Source of the DNA: Mycobacterium colombiense
GTDB taxonomy: Bacteria > Actinomycetota > Actinomycetes > Mycobacteriales > Mycobacteriaceae
Direction of reading: 5' to 3'
DNA: 64,000 nucleotides
Assembly (NCBI RefSeq): GCF_001672755.1
Contig: NZ_LZKI01000052.1
Location: forward strand, 1-64,000
The notes beneath the pieces were generated by a model. The model searched no databases. It saw only the letters and a program-made list of their open reading frames with translations, and was not told where the DNA came from. The position numbers and the translations under genes were made by a program. Shown here one piece after another: positions 16,611 through 25,156 of the stretch; position 1 is the first letter of the stretch; each line of letters starts with the position of its first letter.

Positions 16611-18017
16611 GTGACAACTGCCGTCAAAAGGGCCGGGGAAACACCGCTTTCCCGGCTGGGGGAACAAGAGCTGGAAAAGCTCGCGAAGGAATTCGACGCG
16701 ATCCACGACGAGGTGTTCGCCGACCTTGGCGATCGCGATCGCCGGTACATCAAGAACGTCATCTCGGCACAACGACAGATAGTCGTGGTAGGCCGTGTGC
16801 TGTTGCTGGCGTCGCGCTCGAAGACCGCGTGGCTGCTGGGCACCGCCTGCCTCTCCATGGCCAAGATCTTGGAGAACATGGAAATCGGCCACAACGTGAT
16901 GCACGGCCAATGGGACTGGATGAACGATCCCGACATCCACTCCTCGGTGTGGGATTGGGACACCGCGTCGACCGCCGAGTCGTGGAAGCACTCGCACAAT
17001 TACATCCACCACACGTTCACGAACATCCTCGGCAAGGACAAGGATCTCGGCTACGAGATCATGCGGATCGACCCCAATCAGAAATGGGCTCCGCGCTTCC
17101 TGTTCCAGCCGATCTACAACGCGCTGCTCACCCTGTTGTTCGAATGGGGTGTGGCAGTGCACGACATGGACATCGACGCCATCCGTAAGCGCGAGAAGCC
17201 GTGGTCGGAGGTGCGCAAAGACTTGCGGGGCATCGGCGTCAAAGCGCGCGCGCAAATCTATAAGGATTACCTCGGCTGGCCGGCCATCAGCGCAGGCGCG
17301 TTCGGGCTGACCCAGCTGGCGTTGCGCGGCCGGCTCGAGCAGCCGAAGCATTCCCGTCTCGGCAAGAGGCTGCGCAGGGTATCGAAGGGCGGCCGCGTCG
17401 GCGCCGCGGCGGACTTCCTCGACAAGGTTGCGCCCGGGGTCGAGAGCACCTACCTGCGCACCATGACCGCCGATGCGGTGGCCAACGTCATCCGCAACAT
17501 CTGGGCGCACGCGATCATCTTCTGCGGCCACTTCCCGGATCAGACCTACACGTTCACGCAGGAGGAGACCGAGAACGAGACGCGCGGCGGTTGGTATGTA
17601 CGCCAATTGCTCGGCGCCGCGAACATCGACGGCAGTCCGCTGTTTCACATCATCAGCGGCAATCTCGGTTACCAAGTCGAGCACCACCTCTACCCGGACA
17701 TGCCCAGCAGCCGGTACTCGGAGATCGCGCCGCAGGTCAAAGACATCTGCGAGCGCTACGAGCTGCCGTACAACTCGGGCCCATTCGGCAAGCAATGGTT
17801 CATGGTGCACCGCAGCATCTTTCGCCTGGCCTTCCCGGGTGGAAAGCCCCGGCCAAAGCCCGGTCCTTACCACGGCAACGTTCACCGGCCCGACCCCCAG
17901 CGTCCCAGTGAGGGCACCCGATCCCGTGACCGCGTCCCCGCCGAACACCCGGCGGCCGGCCCCGAACACGAATCCGGCGGTGTCGAGGTGCAGCCGCCGC
18001 CGCGCGGTGAGGACTGA
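16611..18017 (+). CDS. Membrane fatty-acyl desaturase (DesA3-like)
   Basis: This 468-residue membrane di-iron desaturase has His boxes HNVMH (94-98), HSHNYIHH (127-134) and QVEHH (355-359). These are the three-box arrangement of acyl-CoA delta-9 or front-end desaturases. GTG 16611 follows AAAGGAG at 16598-16604. Compared with my recollection of DesA3 (about 427 aa) there is an extra basic stretch of roughly 40 residues at about 236-277, before the third helix pair. The C-terminus is a polar, Pro-rich tail. It is co-transcribed with its probable reductase and likely introduces a double bond into a long-chain acyl-CoA. Substrate and position are not deducible. Confidence 0.88.
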   Translation: MTTAVKRAGETPLSRLGEQELEKLAKEFDAIHDEVFADLGDRDRRYIKNVISAQRQIVVVGRVLLLASRSKTAWLLGTACLSMAKILENMEIGHNVMHGQWDWMNDPDIHSSVWDWDTASTAESWKHSHNYIHHTFTNILGKDKDLGYEIMRIDPNQKWAPRFLFQPIYNALLTLLFEWGVAVHDMDIDAIRKREKPWSEVRKDLRGIGVKARAQIYKDYLGWPAISAGAFGLTQLALRGRLEQPKHSRLGKRLRRVSKGGRVGAAADFLDKVAPGVESTYLRTMTADAVANVIRNIWAHAIIFCGHFPDQTYTFTQEETENETRGGWYVRQLLGAANIDGSPLFHIISGNLGYQVEHHLYPDMPSSRYSEIAPQVKDICERYELPYNSGPFGKQWFMVHRSIFRLAFPGGKPRPKPGPYHGNVHRPDPQRPSEGTRSRDRVPAEHPAAGPEHESGGVEVQPPPRGED

Positions 18018-18072
18018 CACCCGCGGCTAGCCTTTCGCCACAAGGCGAGTCGACGGCACACGGGGGAGCGCG

Positions 18073-18813
18073 ATGACGGGCATCGAAGGACGGGTCGTCG
18101 CTATCACGGGCGCCAGCAGCGGAATCGGTGCGGCGACCGCGCGGCTGCTCGCCGATCGCGGTGCCCGGGTGGTGCTGGGCGCTCGCCGGATCGAACGGCT
18201 CGATGCCGTCGCCCACGAGATACGCGAGCGTGGCGGGTCCGCCGCGACCTGTGCAACCGATGTCGCACGCCCTGACGACCTCGAGCGGCTCGTCGGGATG
18301 GCCGAGCAGGCGTTCGGTCGCCTCGATGTGCTGGTCGGCAATGCCGGCATCAGCAAGATCGGGCCGCTGGCAGATCGCGATGTCGATGGCTGGTCGGCGA
18401 TGATCGACGTCAATCTGCGCGGAGTGCTGCACGGCCTCGCCGCTGCGCTACCCATCTTTCGGCGCCAGGGGCAAGGTCACTTCGTGACGACGGTGTCGAC
18501 GGCCGGACTCAAGATCGTGCCCAACATGGCGGTGTACGCGGCCACCAAAAACGCCGTCCGGGCCCTGATGGAAGGGCTGCGCCAAGAATCTACCGACGGC
18601 GTGATCCGGACGACCGTCATATCACCGGGATTCGTCGATACCGAACTCGACAGCTCCATCGACGATGCGACAGTTCGAGAGCAAATCCGGCGCAACATGA
18701 ACGACTTCGGTCTGCCGCCGGCGGCGGTCGCGCGTGCCGTCGCGTTCGCCATCGAACAGCCCCACGACGTGGAAATCGGCGACATCACCATTCGACCTAC
18801 CGTCCAGGGCTAA
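18073..18813 (+). CDS. SDR family oxidoreductase
   Basis: This 246-residue classical short-chain dehydrogenase has TGASSGIG at the N-terminus, GNAG in the middle, a Ser in TTVSTAGL and the catalytic YAATK. The C-terminal segment EIGDITIRPTVQG resembles the clade of YdfG/serine 3-dehydrogenase-like enzymes. ATG 18073 follows GGGGGAG. It is a single gene downstream of the desaturase, with a 55-bp gap. Substrate unknown. Confidence 0.88.
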   Translation: MTGIEGRVVAITGASSGIGAATARLLADRGARVVLGARRIERLDAVAHEIRERGGSAATCATDVARPDDLERLVGMAEQAFGRLDVLVGNAGISKIGPLADRDVDGWSAMIDVNLRGVLHGLAAALPIFRRQGQGHFVTTVSTAGLKIVPNMAVYAATKNAVRALMEGLRQESTDGVIRTTVISPGFVDTELDSSIDDATVREQIRRNMNDFGLPPAAVARAVAFAIEQPHDVEIGDITIRPTVQG

Positions 18814-18933
18814 CGGCCTCACCGCGAACCTGGGGCGGCGGAATCTGAGCGATTTCGAACCATTTCGATCGCCGGGGCGTGAAGACTGTTGACGGCGCCA
18901 TGGACGTGGTCGCCTACCGCGAATTAGGTCCAG

Positions 18934-20316
18934 ATGAAGCGAGCTCTGACAACCCAGACGACCCGTGGACCCGATACCGGCGACATCGCATCGACGAACG
19001 ACGGTGGCGGCTACGGTTTTCCCGCGCGGCTGTGGCGCATGCTGGATCGGCATCCCCCTCCCGGGGTCACGCGGGCCCAGCGATGGCGCAGCCCGTTGCG
19101 GGGCCCGTGGCTGACGTCGGCGTTCGCCTCGGTGCTGTTGGTGACGTTGCCGATCGTCATCCTCACCGGCTTGCTGTCCTACATCGCTTACGGGCCGCGG
19201 TTCGGCCAGGCGATCCCCGGCGATGTCGGCTGGCTCAAGCTGCCGAGCTTCGACTGGCCCACCGATCCGTCGTGGCTGTACCGGCTGACCCAGGGGCTGC
19301 ACGTCGGGCTGGGGCTCGTCCTCATCCCGGTGGTGCTGGCCAAGCTGTGGTCGGTGATCCCCCGGCTCTTCGTGTTTCCGCCGGTGCGGTCGATCGCCCA
19401 ACTGCTGGAACGGGTTTCGTTGCTGATGTTGGTCGGCGGCATCCTGTTCGAGATCGTGACCGGCGTGCTGAACATCCAGTACGACTACATCTTCGGGTTC
19501 AGCTTCTACACCGCGCACTACTTCGGCGCGTGGGTGTTCATCACCGGCTTCGTCATGCACGTCGCGATCAAGAGCCGGCACATGTGGGCCGGCCTGCGCT
19601 CGCTGTCGCTGCGCGACGTGCTGCGTACCGGGCGTGCGGACACCGAGCGCGAGCCATGGCAGCCCGACGGCCTGGTCGCCGCAGACCCCGCCCCGGCGAC
19701 GATGAGCCGCCGCGGCGCCCTGGCGCTGGTGGGCGGCGGCGCCCTTTTCCTGGCGGTCATCACGGCCGGCCAGACGCTGGGCGGCTACGCCCGGCCCGTC
19801 GCGCTGCTACTGCCGCGGGGGCGCCGGCCCGGAGGCGGACCCAACGACTTCGAGATCAACCGCACCGCGGCCGCGGCCGGCATCTCCACCGCGGACACGG
19901 CGGAGCGCTGGCGGCTCACCCTGAGCGGCGGCCCCCGGCCGGTGGCGCTGGACCGCGCCGCCCTGCTGGCGATGCCACAGCACACCGCCGTCCTGCCGAT
20001 CGCCTGCGTCGAGGGCTGGTCGACCACCCAGACGTGGACCGGTGTGCGGCTGGCCGACCTCGCCCGGCTGGCCGGTGTGCCGGCACCGGAATCCGCGCGG
20101 GTGTCGTCGCTGGAACGCTCGGGCGCATTCACCGGCGCGACGCTGCAACGCAACCAGGTGCTGCACCCCGACGCGATGCTGGCGCTGCGCGTGAACGGCA
20201 CCGACCTGTCCCCCGATCACGGCTTTCCGGCGCGGATCATCGTGCCCGCGCTCCCCGGCGTGCACAACACGAAGTGGGTGGCCTCCATCGCTTTTCGAAC
20301 GGCCGCATATGCCTAG
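18934..20316 (+). CDS. Cytochrome b-like membrane domain fused to sulfite oxidase-type Mo domain (Rv0218-like)
   Basis: This 460-residue protein starts with four to five hydrophobic helices (about 63-212) carrying His123, His195 and His209, plausible haem ligands of a cytochrome b561-type unit. A second segment begins MSRRGALALVGGGALFLAVI at 257-276, a Tat-like twin-arginine plus hydrophobic stretch inside the protein. The C-terminal 160 residues are a molybdopterin oxidoreductase of the sulfite oxidase/MsrP type with the Mo-ligand Cys358 in PIACVEGWS. The Mo domain is probably outside the membrane. Order and neighbour match M. tuberculosis Rv0218-Rv0219. The electron donor or acceptor is unknown. 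Confidence 0.85.
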   Translation: MKRALTTQTTRGPDTGDIASTNDGGGYGFPARLWRMLDRHPPPGVTRAQRWRSPLRGPWLTSAFASVLLVTLPIVILTGLLSYIAYGPRFGQAIPGDVGWLKLPSFDWPTDPSWLYRLTQGLHVGLGLVLIPVVLAKLWSVIPRLFVFPPVRSIAQLLERVSLLMLVGGILFEIVTGVLNIQYDYIFGFSFYTAHYFGAWVFITGFVMHVAIKSRHMWAGLRSLSLRDVLRTGRADTEREPWQPDGLVAADPAPATMSRRGALALVGGGALFLAVITAGQTLGGYARPVALLLPRGRRPGGGPNDFEINRTAAAAGISTADTAERWRLTLSGGPRPVALDRAALLAMPQHTAVLPIACVEGWSTTQTWTGVRLADLARLAGVPAPESARVSSLERSGAFTGATLQRNQVLHPDAMLALRVNGTDLSPDHGFPARIIVPALPGVHNTKWVASIAFRTAAYA

Positions 20317-20803
20317 CGCCTTCGCGCGGATCTACGGATCCCACCCGCTGCACCTGCTGACGATGATCGCCGGGTTCGCCCTGCTGGGCTACGTCATCGC
20401 CGTCGTCAACCCCGTCACGCTGTGGAACCCGCACGTCTGGTGGCAGTCGATCATCGTCTGGTTCGCGGCCGCCATCATCGCCCACGACCTCATGTTGTTC
20501 CCCGTCTACGCCCTCGTCGACCGGATGCTGTCACGCGGGCGCGCCCGGCCCGCGCGCGCCGATGCCGCTGTGCCGGTGCTCAATTACCTGCGGGTGCCCG
20601 CGCTGGGGGCGGCCCTGACACTGCTGGTATTCCTGCCCGGCATCATCCGGCAAGGCGCCACCACCTACCGGGCCGCGACCGGCCAGACTCAGGACCCGTT
20701 TCTCGGCCGGTGGCTGCTGTTGACGGCCGCGATGTTCGCGGTCAGCGCCGGGGTGTACGCCCTGAAGCTGGCAGCGGTGCGCCGACGGACGCGGCCGCGC
20801 TGA
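20309..20803 (+). CDS. Integral membrane protein (Rv0219-like)
   Basis: This 164-residue protein has four hydrophobic segments: LLTMIAGFALLGYVIAV, IIVWFAAAIIAHDLMLF, ALGAALTLLVFLPGII, and LLTAAMFAVSAGVYAL. It overlaps the Mo-oxidoreductase gene by 8 bp, so the two are translationally coupled and may form one complex. No enzymatic motif is visible. The gene pair is kept together as Rv0218/Rv0219 in M. tuberculosis. Confidence 0.8.
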   Translation: MPSAFARIYGSHPLHLLTMIAGFALLGYVIAVVNPVTLWNPHVWWQSIIVWFAAAIIAHDLMLFPVYALVDRMLSRGRARPARADAAVPVLNYLRVPALGAALTLLVFLPGIIRQGATTYRAATGQTQDPFLGRWLLLTAAMFAVSAGVYALKLAAVRRRTRPR

Positions 20804-20806
20804 CCC

Positions 20807-20896
20807 GGCTCCGGAGGCGATCTCCACCCGCCGGGCCCGGTATTCGCGGTCGGAGATGGCGCCCCGCGCTTGAAGAATCCTTGGAGTGTGCTCGTA
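20807..20896 (-). pseudogene. Possible SHOCT-domain remnant
   Basis: The minus strand between two plus-strand genes encodes ILQARGAISDREYRARRVEI (codons 20878 to 20819). This matches the C-terminal SHOCT pattern of Leu/Ile-x2-GxIx-x-E/Y-[FY]-x2-[RK] seen at the ends of many bacterial membrane proteins. No start codon with a ribosome-binding site or upstream domain is evident, so I read it as a remnant or a chance match. Confidence 0.3.
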
Positions 20897-20948
20897 GTTC
20901 GATGTCGTGGCCTGCGCGTCTACTGATGAGCAACTAGTGTTGTGCCTC

Positions 20949-21245
20949 ATGCGGACCCGGAGCGCGACGGCACGTGCCGCGCTGTGCGGGTGCGTGACAG
21001 CCGTTGTCTTTACCGCCGGCCTCGCGTCGGGCGCCGCACCGGCGGCCACCGCCACGCCTTCGGTCGTGACGCCCGCGCCACCGGCCCCGGGCGGTTCCGT
21101 GCCGGTGCAACCCGTCGGGGGAGGCGGCTGCATCATCGGCCTCAACTGCGGGTGCATTCGCAACGTCACCTGCCCGTCGCCGCACCCGCGCCGGCCGAAC
21201 GTCGACAACAACCAGCACGCCGCGCCCGCCCCGCCGAATCCCTAG
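20949..21245 (+). CDS. Small exported Cys/Pro-rich protein
   Basis: This 98-residue product begins MRTRSATARAALCGCVTAVV and continues as a Sec-type signal peptide with likely cleavage near ASGAA/PAATA (about residues 28-34). The mature part is Pro/Ala rich around a compact GGGCIIGLNCGCIRNVTCP segment with four Cys that could form two disulfides. Mycobacteria have several small secreted proteins with this kind of C-x4-NCGC motif; none has a function I can name. ATG 20949 is chosen because upstream in-frame starts would add a polar segment before the signal peptide. Confidence 0.7.
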   Translation: MRTRSATARAALCGCVTAVVFTAGLASGAAPAATATPSVVTPAPPAPGGSVPVQPVGGGGCIIGLNCGCIRNVTCPSPHPRRPNVDNNQHAAPAPPNP

Positions 21246-21281
21246 CGCTGAAACCGCGCGCGGCTTTCCTATCATTTGGTG

Positions 21282-22904
21282 ATGGGTGCCGGTGGGCTGG
21301 AAACCGTGGGCTCGCCGGCGTTCACCGACGAGGACTCGGCGCGCTTTCGTGCGGCCGGCTGGTGGTGCGATACGACGCTGTCGGACGCGGTGCGTCGCAA
21401 CGCCGCACGGACACCGGACCATCCCGCTTATGTCGACCACCGCGGATCCGCGTTCACCTGGCATGAATTCGACCGTGCCGCAAGCGGTTTGGCCGAAGCA
21501 TTGGCCGGGGCCGGCGTCGCCCGCGGTGACCGCGTGGCGGTATGGCACGGCGACTCCGCCGCCATCCACGTGCTGTTCGTGGCGATCGAACGCTGTGGAG
21601 CGGTGGTCGTCGGCATCGGCGCGCGCGCCGGCACCCGTGAGGCGACGGCGATCCTGCGCACAGCCCAGCCGAAGATCCTGATCAGTGACGCAGCCCGGGC
21701 GGGCACCGCCGCGGACGTGGCCGACGAACTGCGGGTGCCCGGCGTGGTGTTGAGCCACGACGGCGGGACGCTCCGGATCGACGTCGACGCCGAGCCCACG
21801 GCACCGGCGGCCGACTGCGAACTCGGGCCCGACGACGTGTTCCTGATCAACTCGACGTCCGGCACCACCGGGCTGCCAAAGTGTGTCGTGCACACCCAGA
21901 ACCGTTGGCACTACTTCCACCAGAAGGCCGTCGCCAACGGGCTGCTGACGAGCGACGAGGTATTCCTGCCGGTCATCCCCACCCCGTTCGGGTTCGGGCT
22001 GTGGACCAGTCACACCACCCCGATCTACCTGGGCGCCGCCGCGGTGATCCTGGACCGGTTCACCACCAGAGCCACCTGCGAGGCGATAGTTCGACATAAG
22101 GTCACCGTATTATGTTGCGTCAGCACGCAATTGACCATGCTGATGGCGGACCCGGCCAGCCGCGGCCACGACCTGAGTTCGCTGCGCGTCGTGTACACCG
22201 GCGGGGAGGCGTTGCCGTACCGGCCCGCGGCCGAGTTCGAGGAACTCACCGGCGCCAAAATCCTGCAGTTCTACGGCTCCAACGAGACCGGGATGCTCAG
22301 CGCCACCACCGTCGACGACTCGCGTGAGCGCCGGCTGCGCACCGGCGGCCGTCTCATCCCCGAAATGCAGGTCCGGCTGTTCGACGGGGACCGCGACGTC
22401 ACCGCGACGGGGCGCGGCCAGCCCGCGTGCCGGGGCCCGGCGACCAGCCTCGGTTACCTCGGCGGCACCGACCACGACAAGCTGTTCACCCGCGACGGGT
22501 GGATGCGAATGGGCGACATCTGTGAGATCGACGCCGACGGCTACCTGCGCGTCACCGGGCGCACGTCCGATTTCATCGTGCGCGGCGGCAAGAACATCAG
22601 CGCCAGCCAGGTCGAAGACGCCGTCATGACGCATCCCGCCATCGCGATCGCGGCGGCCGTCGCCATGCCCGACCCGGTGTTCGGCGAAAAGGTCTGCCTC
22701 TACGCCGAACTCACCGATGCCGCCACCGTCGACCTGCCCGGACTCGTCGAACACCTGCTGGCGCTGGGTGTTTCCAAGGAGCTGCTGCCCGAGCGGCTCA
22801 TCGTGGTCGACGAGTTGCCCCGCTCATCCGGCGGAAAGATAGCCAAAGGCCGGCTGCGCGAGGATATTGGAGCCAGAATGGAGGCCGGTCATGAACGCTC
22901 CTGA
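21282..22904 (+). CDS. Acyl/aryl-CoA ligase (ANL superfamily)
   Basis: This roughly 540-residue ligase has LINSTSGTTGLPKCVVHT (P-loop), LQFYGSNETGMLS and DGWMRMGDICEIDADGYLRVTGR. It also has DFIVRGGKNISASQVED (hinge) and the adenylation lysine near RSSGGKIAK. The set is typical of cyclohexanecarboxylate/benzoate-type CoA ligases. Alternative in-frame starts are TTG 21276 and GTG 21279; ATG 21282 is preferred. Its end overlaps the following class II aldolase gene by 14 bases, so it heads a three-gene operon running to 24997. Substrate unknown, probably a cyclic or branched acid. Confidence 0.87.
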   Translation: MGAGGLETVGSPAFTDEDSARFRAAGWWCDTTLSDAVRRNAARTPDHPAYVDHRGSAFTWHEFDRAASGLAEALAGAGVARGDRVAVWHGDSAAIHVLFVAIERCGAVVVGIGARAGTREATAILRTAQPKILISDAARAGTAADVADELRVPGVVLSHDGGTLRIDVDAEPTAPAADCELGPDDVFLINSTSGTTGLPKCVVHTQNRWHYFHQKAVANGLLTSDEVFLPVIPTPFGFGLWTSHTTPIYLGAAAVILDRFTTRATCEAIVRHKVTVLCCVSTQLTMLMADPASRGHDLSSLRVVYTGGEALPYRPAAEFEELTGAKILQFYGSNETGMLSATTVDDSRERRLRTGGRLIPEMQVRLFDGDRDVTATGRGQPACRGPATSLGYLGGTDHDKLFTRDGWMRMGDICEIDADGYLRVTGRTSDFIVRGGKNISASQVEDAVMTHPAIAIAAAVAMPDPVFGEKVCLYAELTDAATVDLPGLVEHLLALGVSKELLPERLIVVDELPRSSGGKIAKGRLREDIGARMEAGHERS

Positions 22905-23664
22905 TGCTCGCCGCGGCGGGTTGGAAGTCTGGGCGCCGTCGGTGGTTCCCCCCATCGGCGTCGACCTGTCGAATCAGCAGGCGCTGGCCATCGCGTTCCG
23001 CCACCTGGCCGGCATCGGGTTCGCCGAGAACATGGCCGGACACATCACGTGGCAGCTCGACGGCCAGACCGACATGTTCGTCAACCCGTGGGGGCTGTGG
23101 TGGCAGGAGATCACGGCGTCCGACATCTGCGTGGTCGACGGTGACGCGCGCGTGGTCAGCGGGCGCTGGGACGTCACCCCGGCCATCCACATCCACACCG
23201 AACTGCACCGGGTGCGCGACGACGCCCGAGTGGTGATCCACAACCACCCGTACCACGTCTGCGTGCTCGCCGCGTTGGGCAGGCTGCCCGAGTTGGTGCA
23301 CCAGACCGGTTCGCTGTTCCTCGATGACCTGTGCCTGGTCGACACCTACGACGGCGAGGTCGACAGCCCCGCGCGCGCCGCGGAACTCGCCGCGCGGATC
23401 GGCGGCGCCAACTTGACGATCCTGGCCAACCACGGCGTCATCGCGACCGGCCGCAACCTGCCCGAAGCCGTCTACCGTGCGGCATCCATCGAACGCGTCT
23501 GCAAGCTGGCCTACGACGTCCTGCTCACCGGCCGCGATCCGGTTCCCATGAACTGGTCGGATATGGCCGGCATGCAACGGTCGCTGATCGAGCGGGCGGC
23601 CGACGTCTACTGGGCCGGGGCGGCGCGCATGACCATCAAAGCCGACGCCGATGTGCTCACCTGA
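22891..23664 (+). CDS. Class II aldolase/adducin-family protein
   Basis: This 257-residue protein has AGHITW near the N-terminus, IHIHTELH and the metal-binding IHNHPYH cluster. It then has an acidic loop LDDLCLVDTYDGEV and ILANHGVIATG, the characteristic order of the zinc-dependent class II aldolase/adducin fold. It may be an aldolase, a decarboxylase or an epimerase-like protein. ATG 22891 follows GGAGG at 22880-22884. It lies between the CoA ligase and the amidohydrolase; such amidohydrolase_2/aldolase pairs recur in mycobacterial catabolic clusters, but the pathway is unknown. Confidence 0.83.
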   Translation: MNAPDARRGGLEVWAPSVVPPIGVDLSNQQALAIAFRHLAGIGFAENMAGHITWQLDGQTDMFVNPWGLWWQEITASDICVVDGDARVVSGRWDVTPAIHIHTELHRVRDDARVVIHNHPYHVCVLAALGRLPELVHQTGSLFLDDLCLVDTYDGEVDSPARAAELAARIGGANLTILANHGVIATGRNLPEAVYRAASIERVCKLAYDVLLTGRDPVPMNWSDMAGMQRSLIERAADVYWAGAARMTIKADADVLT

Positions 23665-23728
23665 ACGAGTGCCGGCCTGCCGATCAATCCTGCCGATCAA
23701 TGACGCCGCCCCGCAAGGAGATTGACGA

Positions 23729-24997
23729 GTGAAATCGATCGACGAGCTGGCCACCGACCTGAACTTCACCACGGCCAAGACCGGCACGGAGCGCTCGGTC
23801 ACCTTCCTGCCCGACCCGCCCCGGGCCGCGCGCCGCTACACGGTGATCTCGGTGGACGATCACATCGTCGAACCCCCGGACACCTTCACCGGCCGCCTGC
23901 CCCGCAAGTACGCCGACCGGGCGCCGAAAGTCGTCGACACCGACGGCGGGGGGCAGACCTGGGTCTACGACGGCAAGGAACTGCCCAACGTCGGCTTCAA
24001 CGCGGTGGTCGGCCGGCCGGTGGCGGAGTACGGTTTCGAGCCCGTCCGATTCGACGAAATGCGCAGGGGTGCATGGGATATCCACGCGCGTGTCAAGGAC
24101 ATGGACCTCAACGGCATCTACGCCTCGCTGAACTTCCCGTCGTTCCTCCCAGGCTTCGCCGGGCAACGGCTGCAGCAGGTGACCAGCGACCGCGACCTGG
24201 CACTGGCCTCGGTGCGGGCTTGGAACGACTGGCATTTCGACGTCTGGGCGGGGTCGTATCCCGACCGGATCATTCCCTGCCAGTTGCCGTGGCTGCTCGA
24301 GCCCGAACTCGGCGCGACGATGATCCGCGAGAACGCCGAGCGCGGCTTTCACGCGGTCACGTTCAGCGAGAACCCGGCAATGCTGGGGCTGCCCAGCATC
24401 CACACCGAGCACTGGGATCCGCTGATGGCGGCCTGCGCCGAGACCGGCACCGTGGTGAACCTGCACATCGGATCGTCGGGGTCGTCGCCGTCCACCACCG
24501 CGGATGCGCCACCGGACGTGCAGGGTGTGCTGTTCTTCGCTTACGCCATTTCCGCCGCGGTCGACTGGCTGTACTCCGGGTTGCCCAGCCGATTCCCCGA
24601 CCTCAAGATCTGCCTGTCCGAAGGCGGAATCGGTTGGGTGGCCGGCCTGCTCGATCGCCTCGACCACATGCTGAGTTATCACGCGATGTACGGCACCTGG
24701 CAGGCGCTCGGTGAGCCCTTGACCCCGGCGGAGGTGCTGACGCGCAACTTCTGGTTCTGCGCGGTCGAGGACAAGTCCTCATTCGTACAGCGTGACCGGA
24801 TCGGCGTAGACAACATCATGCTGGAAGCCGACTACCCGCACTGCGACTCGACGTGGCCGCACACCCAACAAACGATTCACGAGCAGATCGGCGAGCTACC
24901 GCCCGACGTCATCCGAAAGTTCAGCTGGGAGAACGCGTCTCGGCTATACCGGCACCCGGTTCCGGTCGCGGTGCAAGAGGACCCCGAGGCGTTCTGA
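23729..24997 (+). CDS. Amidohydrolase_2 family metal-dependent hydrolase/decarboxylase
   Basis: This 422-residue TIM-barrel protein of the ACMSD-like amidohydrolase_2 family has VDDHIVEPPD at the start of the barrel (D-x-H-x2-E type metal site). It also has HIGSSG in the middle, SEGGIGW, and EADYPHCDSTWP, the late catalytic Asp region. Members hydrolyse or decarboxylate cyclic acids. GTG 23729 is preceded by CAAGGAG. It is the last gene of the ligase-aldolase operon. A second member of the family lies at 45894, in a different operon. Confidence 0.87.
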   Translation: MKSIDELATDLNFTTAKTGTERSVTFLPDPPRAARRYTVISVDDHIVEPPDTFTGRLPRKYADRAPKVVDTDGGGQTWVYDGKELPNVGFNAVVGRPVAEYGFEPVRFDEMRRGAWDIHARVKDMDLNGIYASLNFPSFLPGFAGQRLQQVTSDRDLALASVRAWNDWHFDVWAGSYPDRIIPCQLPWLLEPELGATMIRENAERGFHAVTFSENPAMLGLPSIHTEHWDPLMAACAETGTVVNLHIGSSGSSPSTTADAPPDVQGVLFFAYAISAAVDWLYSGLPSRFPDLKICLSEGGIGWVAGLLDRLDHMLSYHAMYGTWQALGEPLTPAEVLTRNFWFCAVEDKSSFVQRDRIGVDNIMLEADYPHCDSTWPHTQQTIHEQIGELPPDVIRKFSWENASRLYRHPVPVAVQEDPEAF

Positions 24998-25014
24998 CCG
25001 GGCGCGCGCCGCCC

Positions 25015-25027
25015 GCGCATAATGCGC
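25015..25027. promoter_or_regulatory. Inverted repeat GCGCAT-A-ATGCGC upstream of hydrolase gene
   Basis: Perfect 6-bp arms around one base lie 130 bp upstream of the alpha/beta-hydrolase gene. The same gap holds CTCGTTGCG (25044-25052) and its complement CGCAACGAG (25104-25112). It may be an operator or a structured leader. No function is proven. Confidence 0.3.
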
Positions 25028-25156
25028 AAAAGTGCGAAAATCGCTCGTTGCGTGGCTATCGCGCACAAGCGAGTCATGGCTCGTGCCGGTCCGTAACTTC
25101 GATCGCAACGAGGTGCCGGAACCCCCCTCGGCATCGCCAAAGGTCAGGAGTTCGCC

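Noticed and set aside
24998..25156. Possible riboswitch or structured leader before the alpha/beta-hydrolase gene
   Set aside because: There are inverted repeats, but no match to a known riboswitch pattern that I can recognise by eye. Kept only as a low-confidence repeat.
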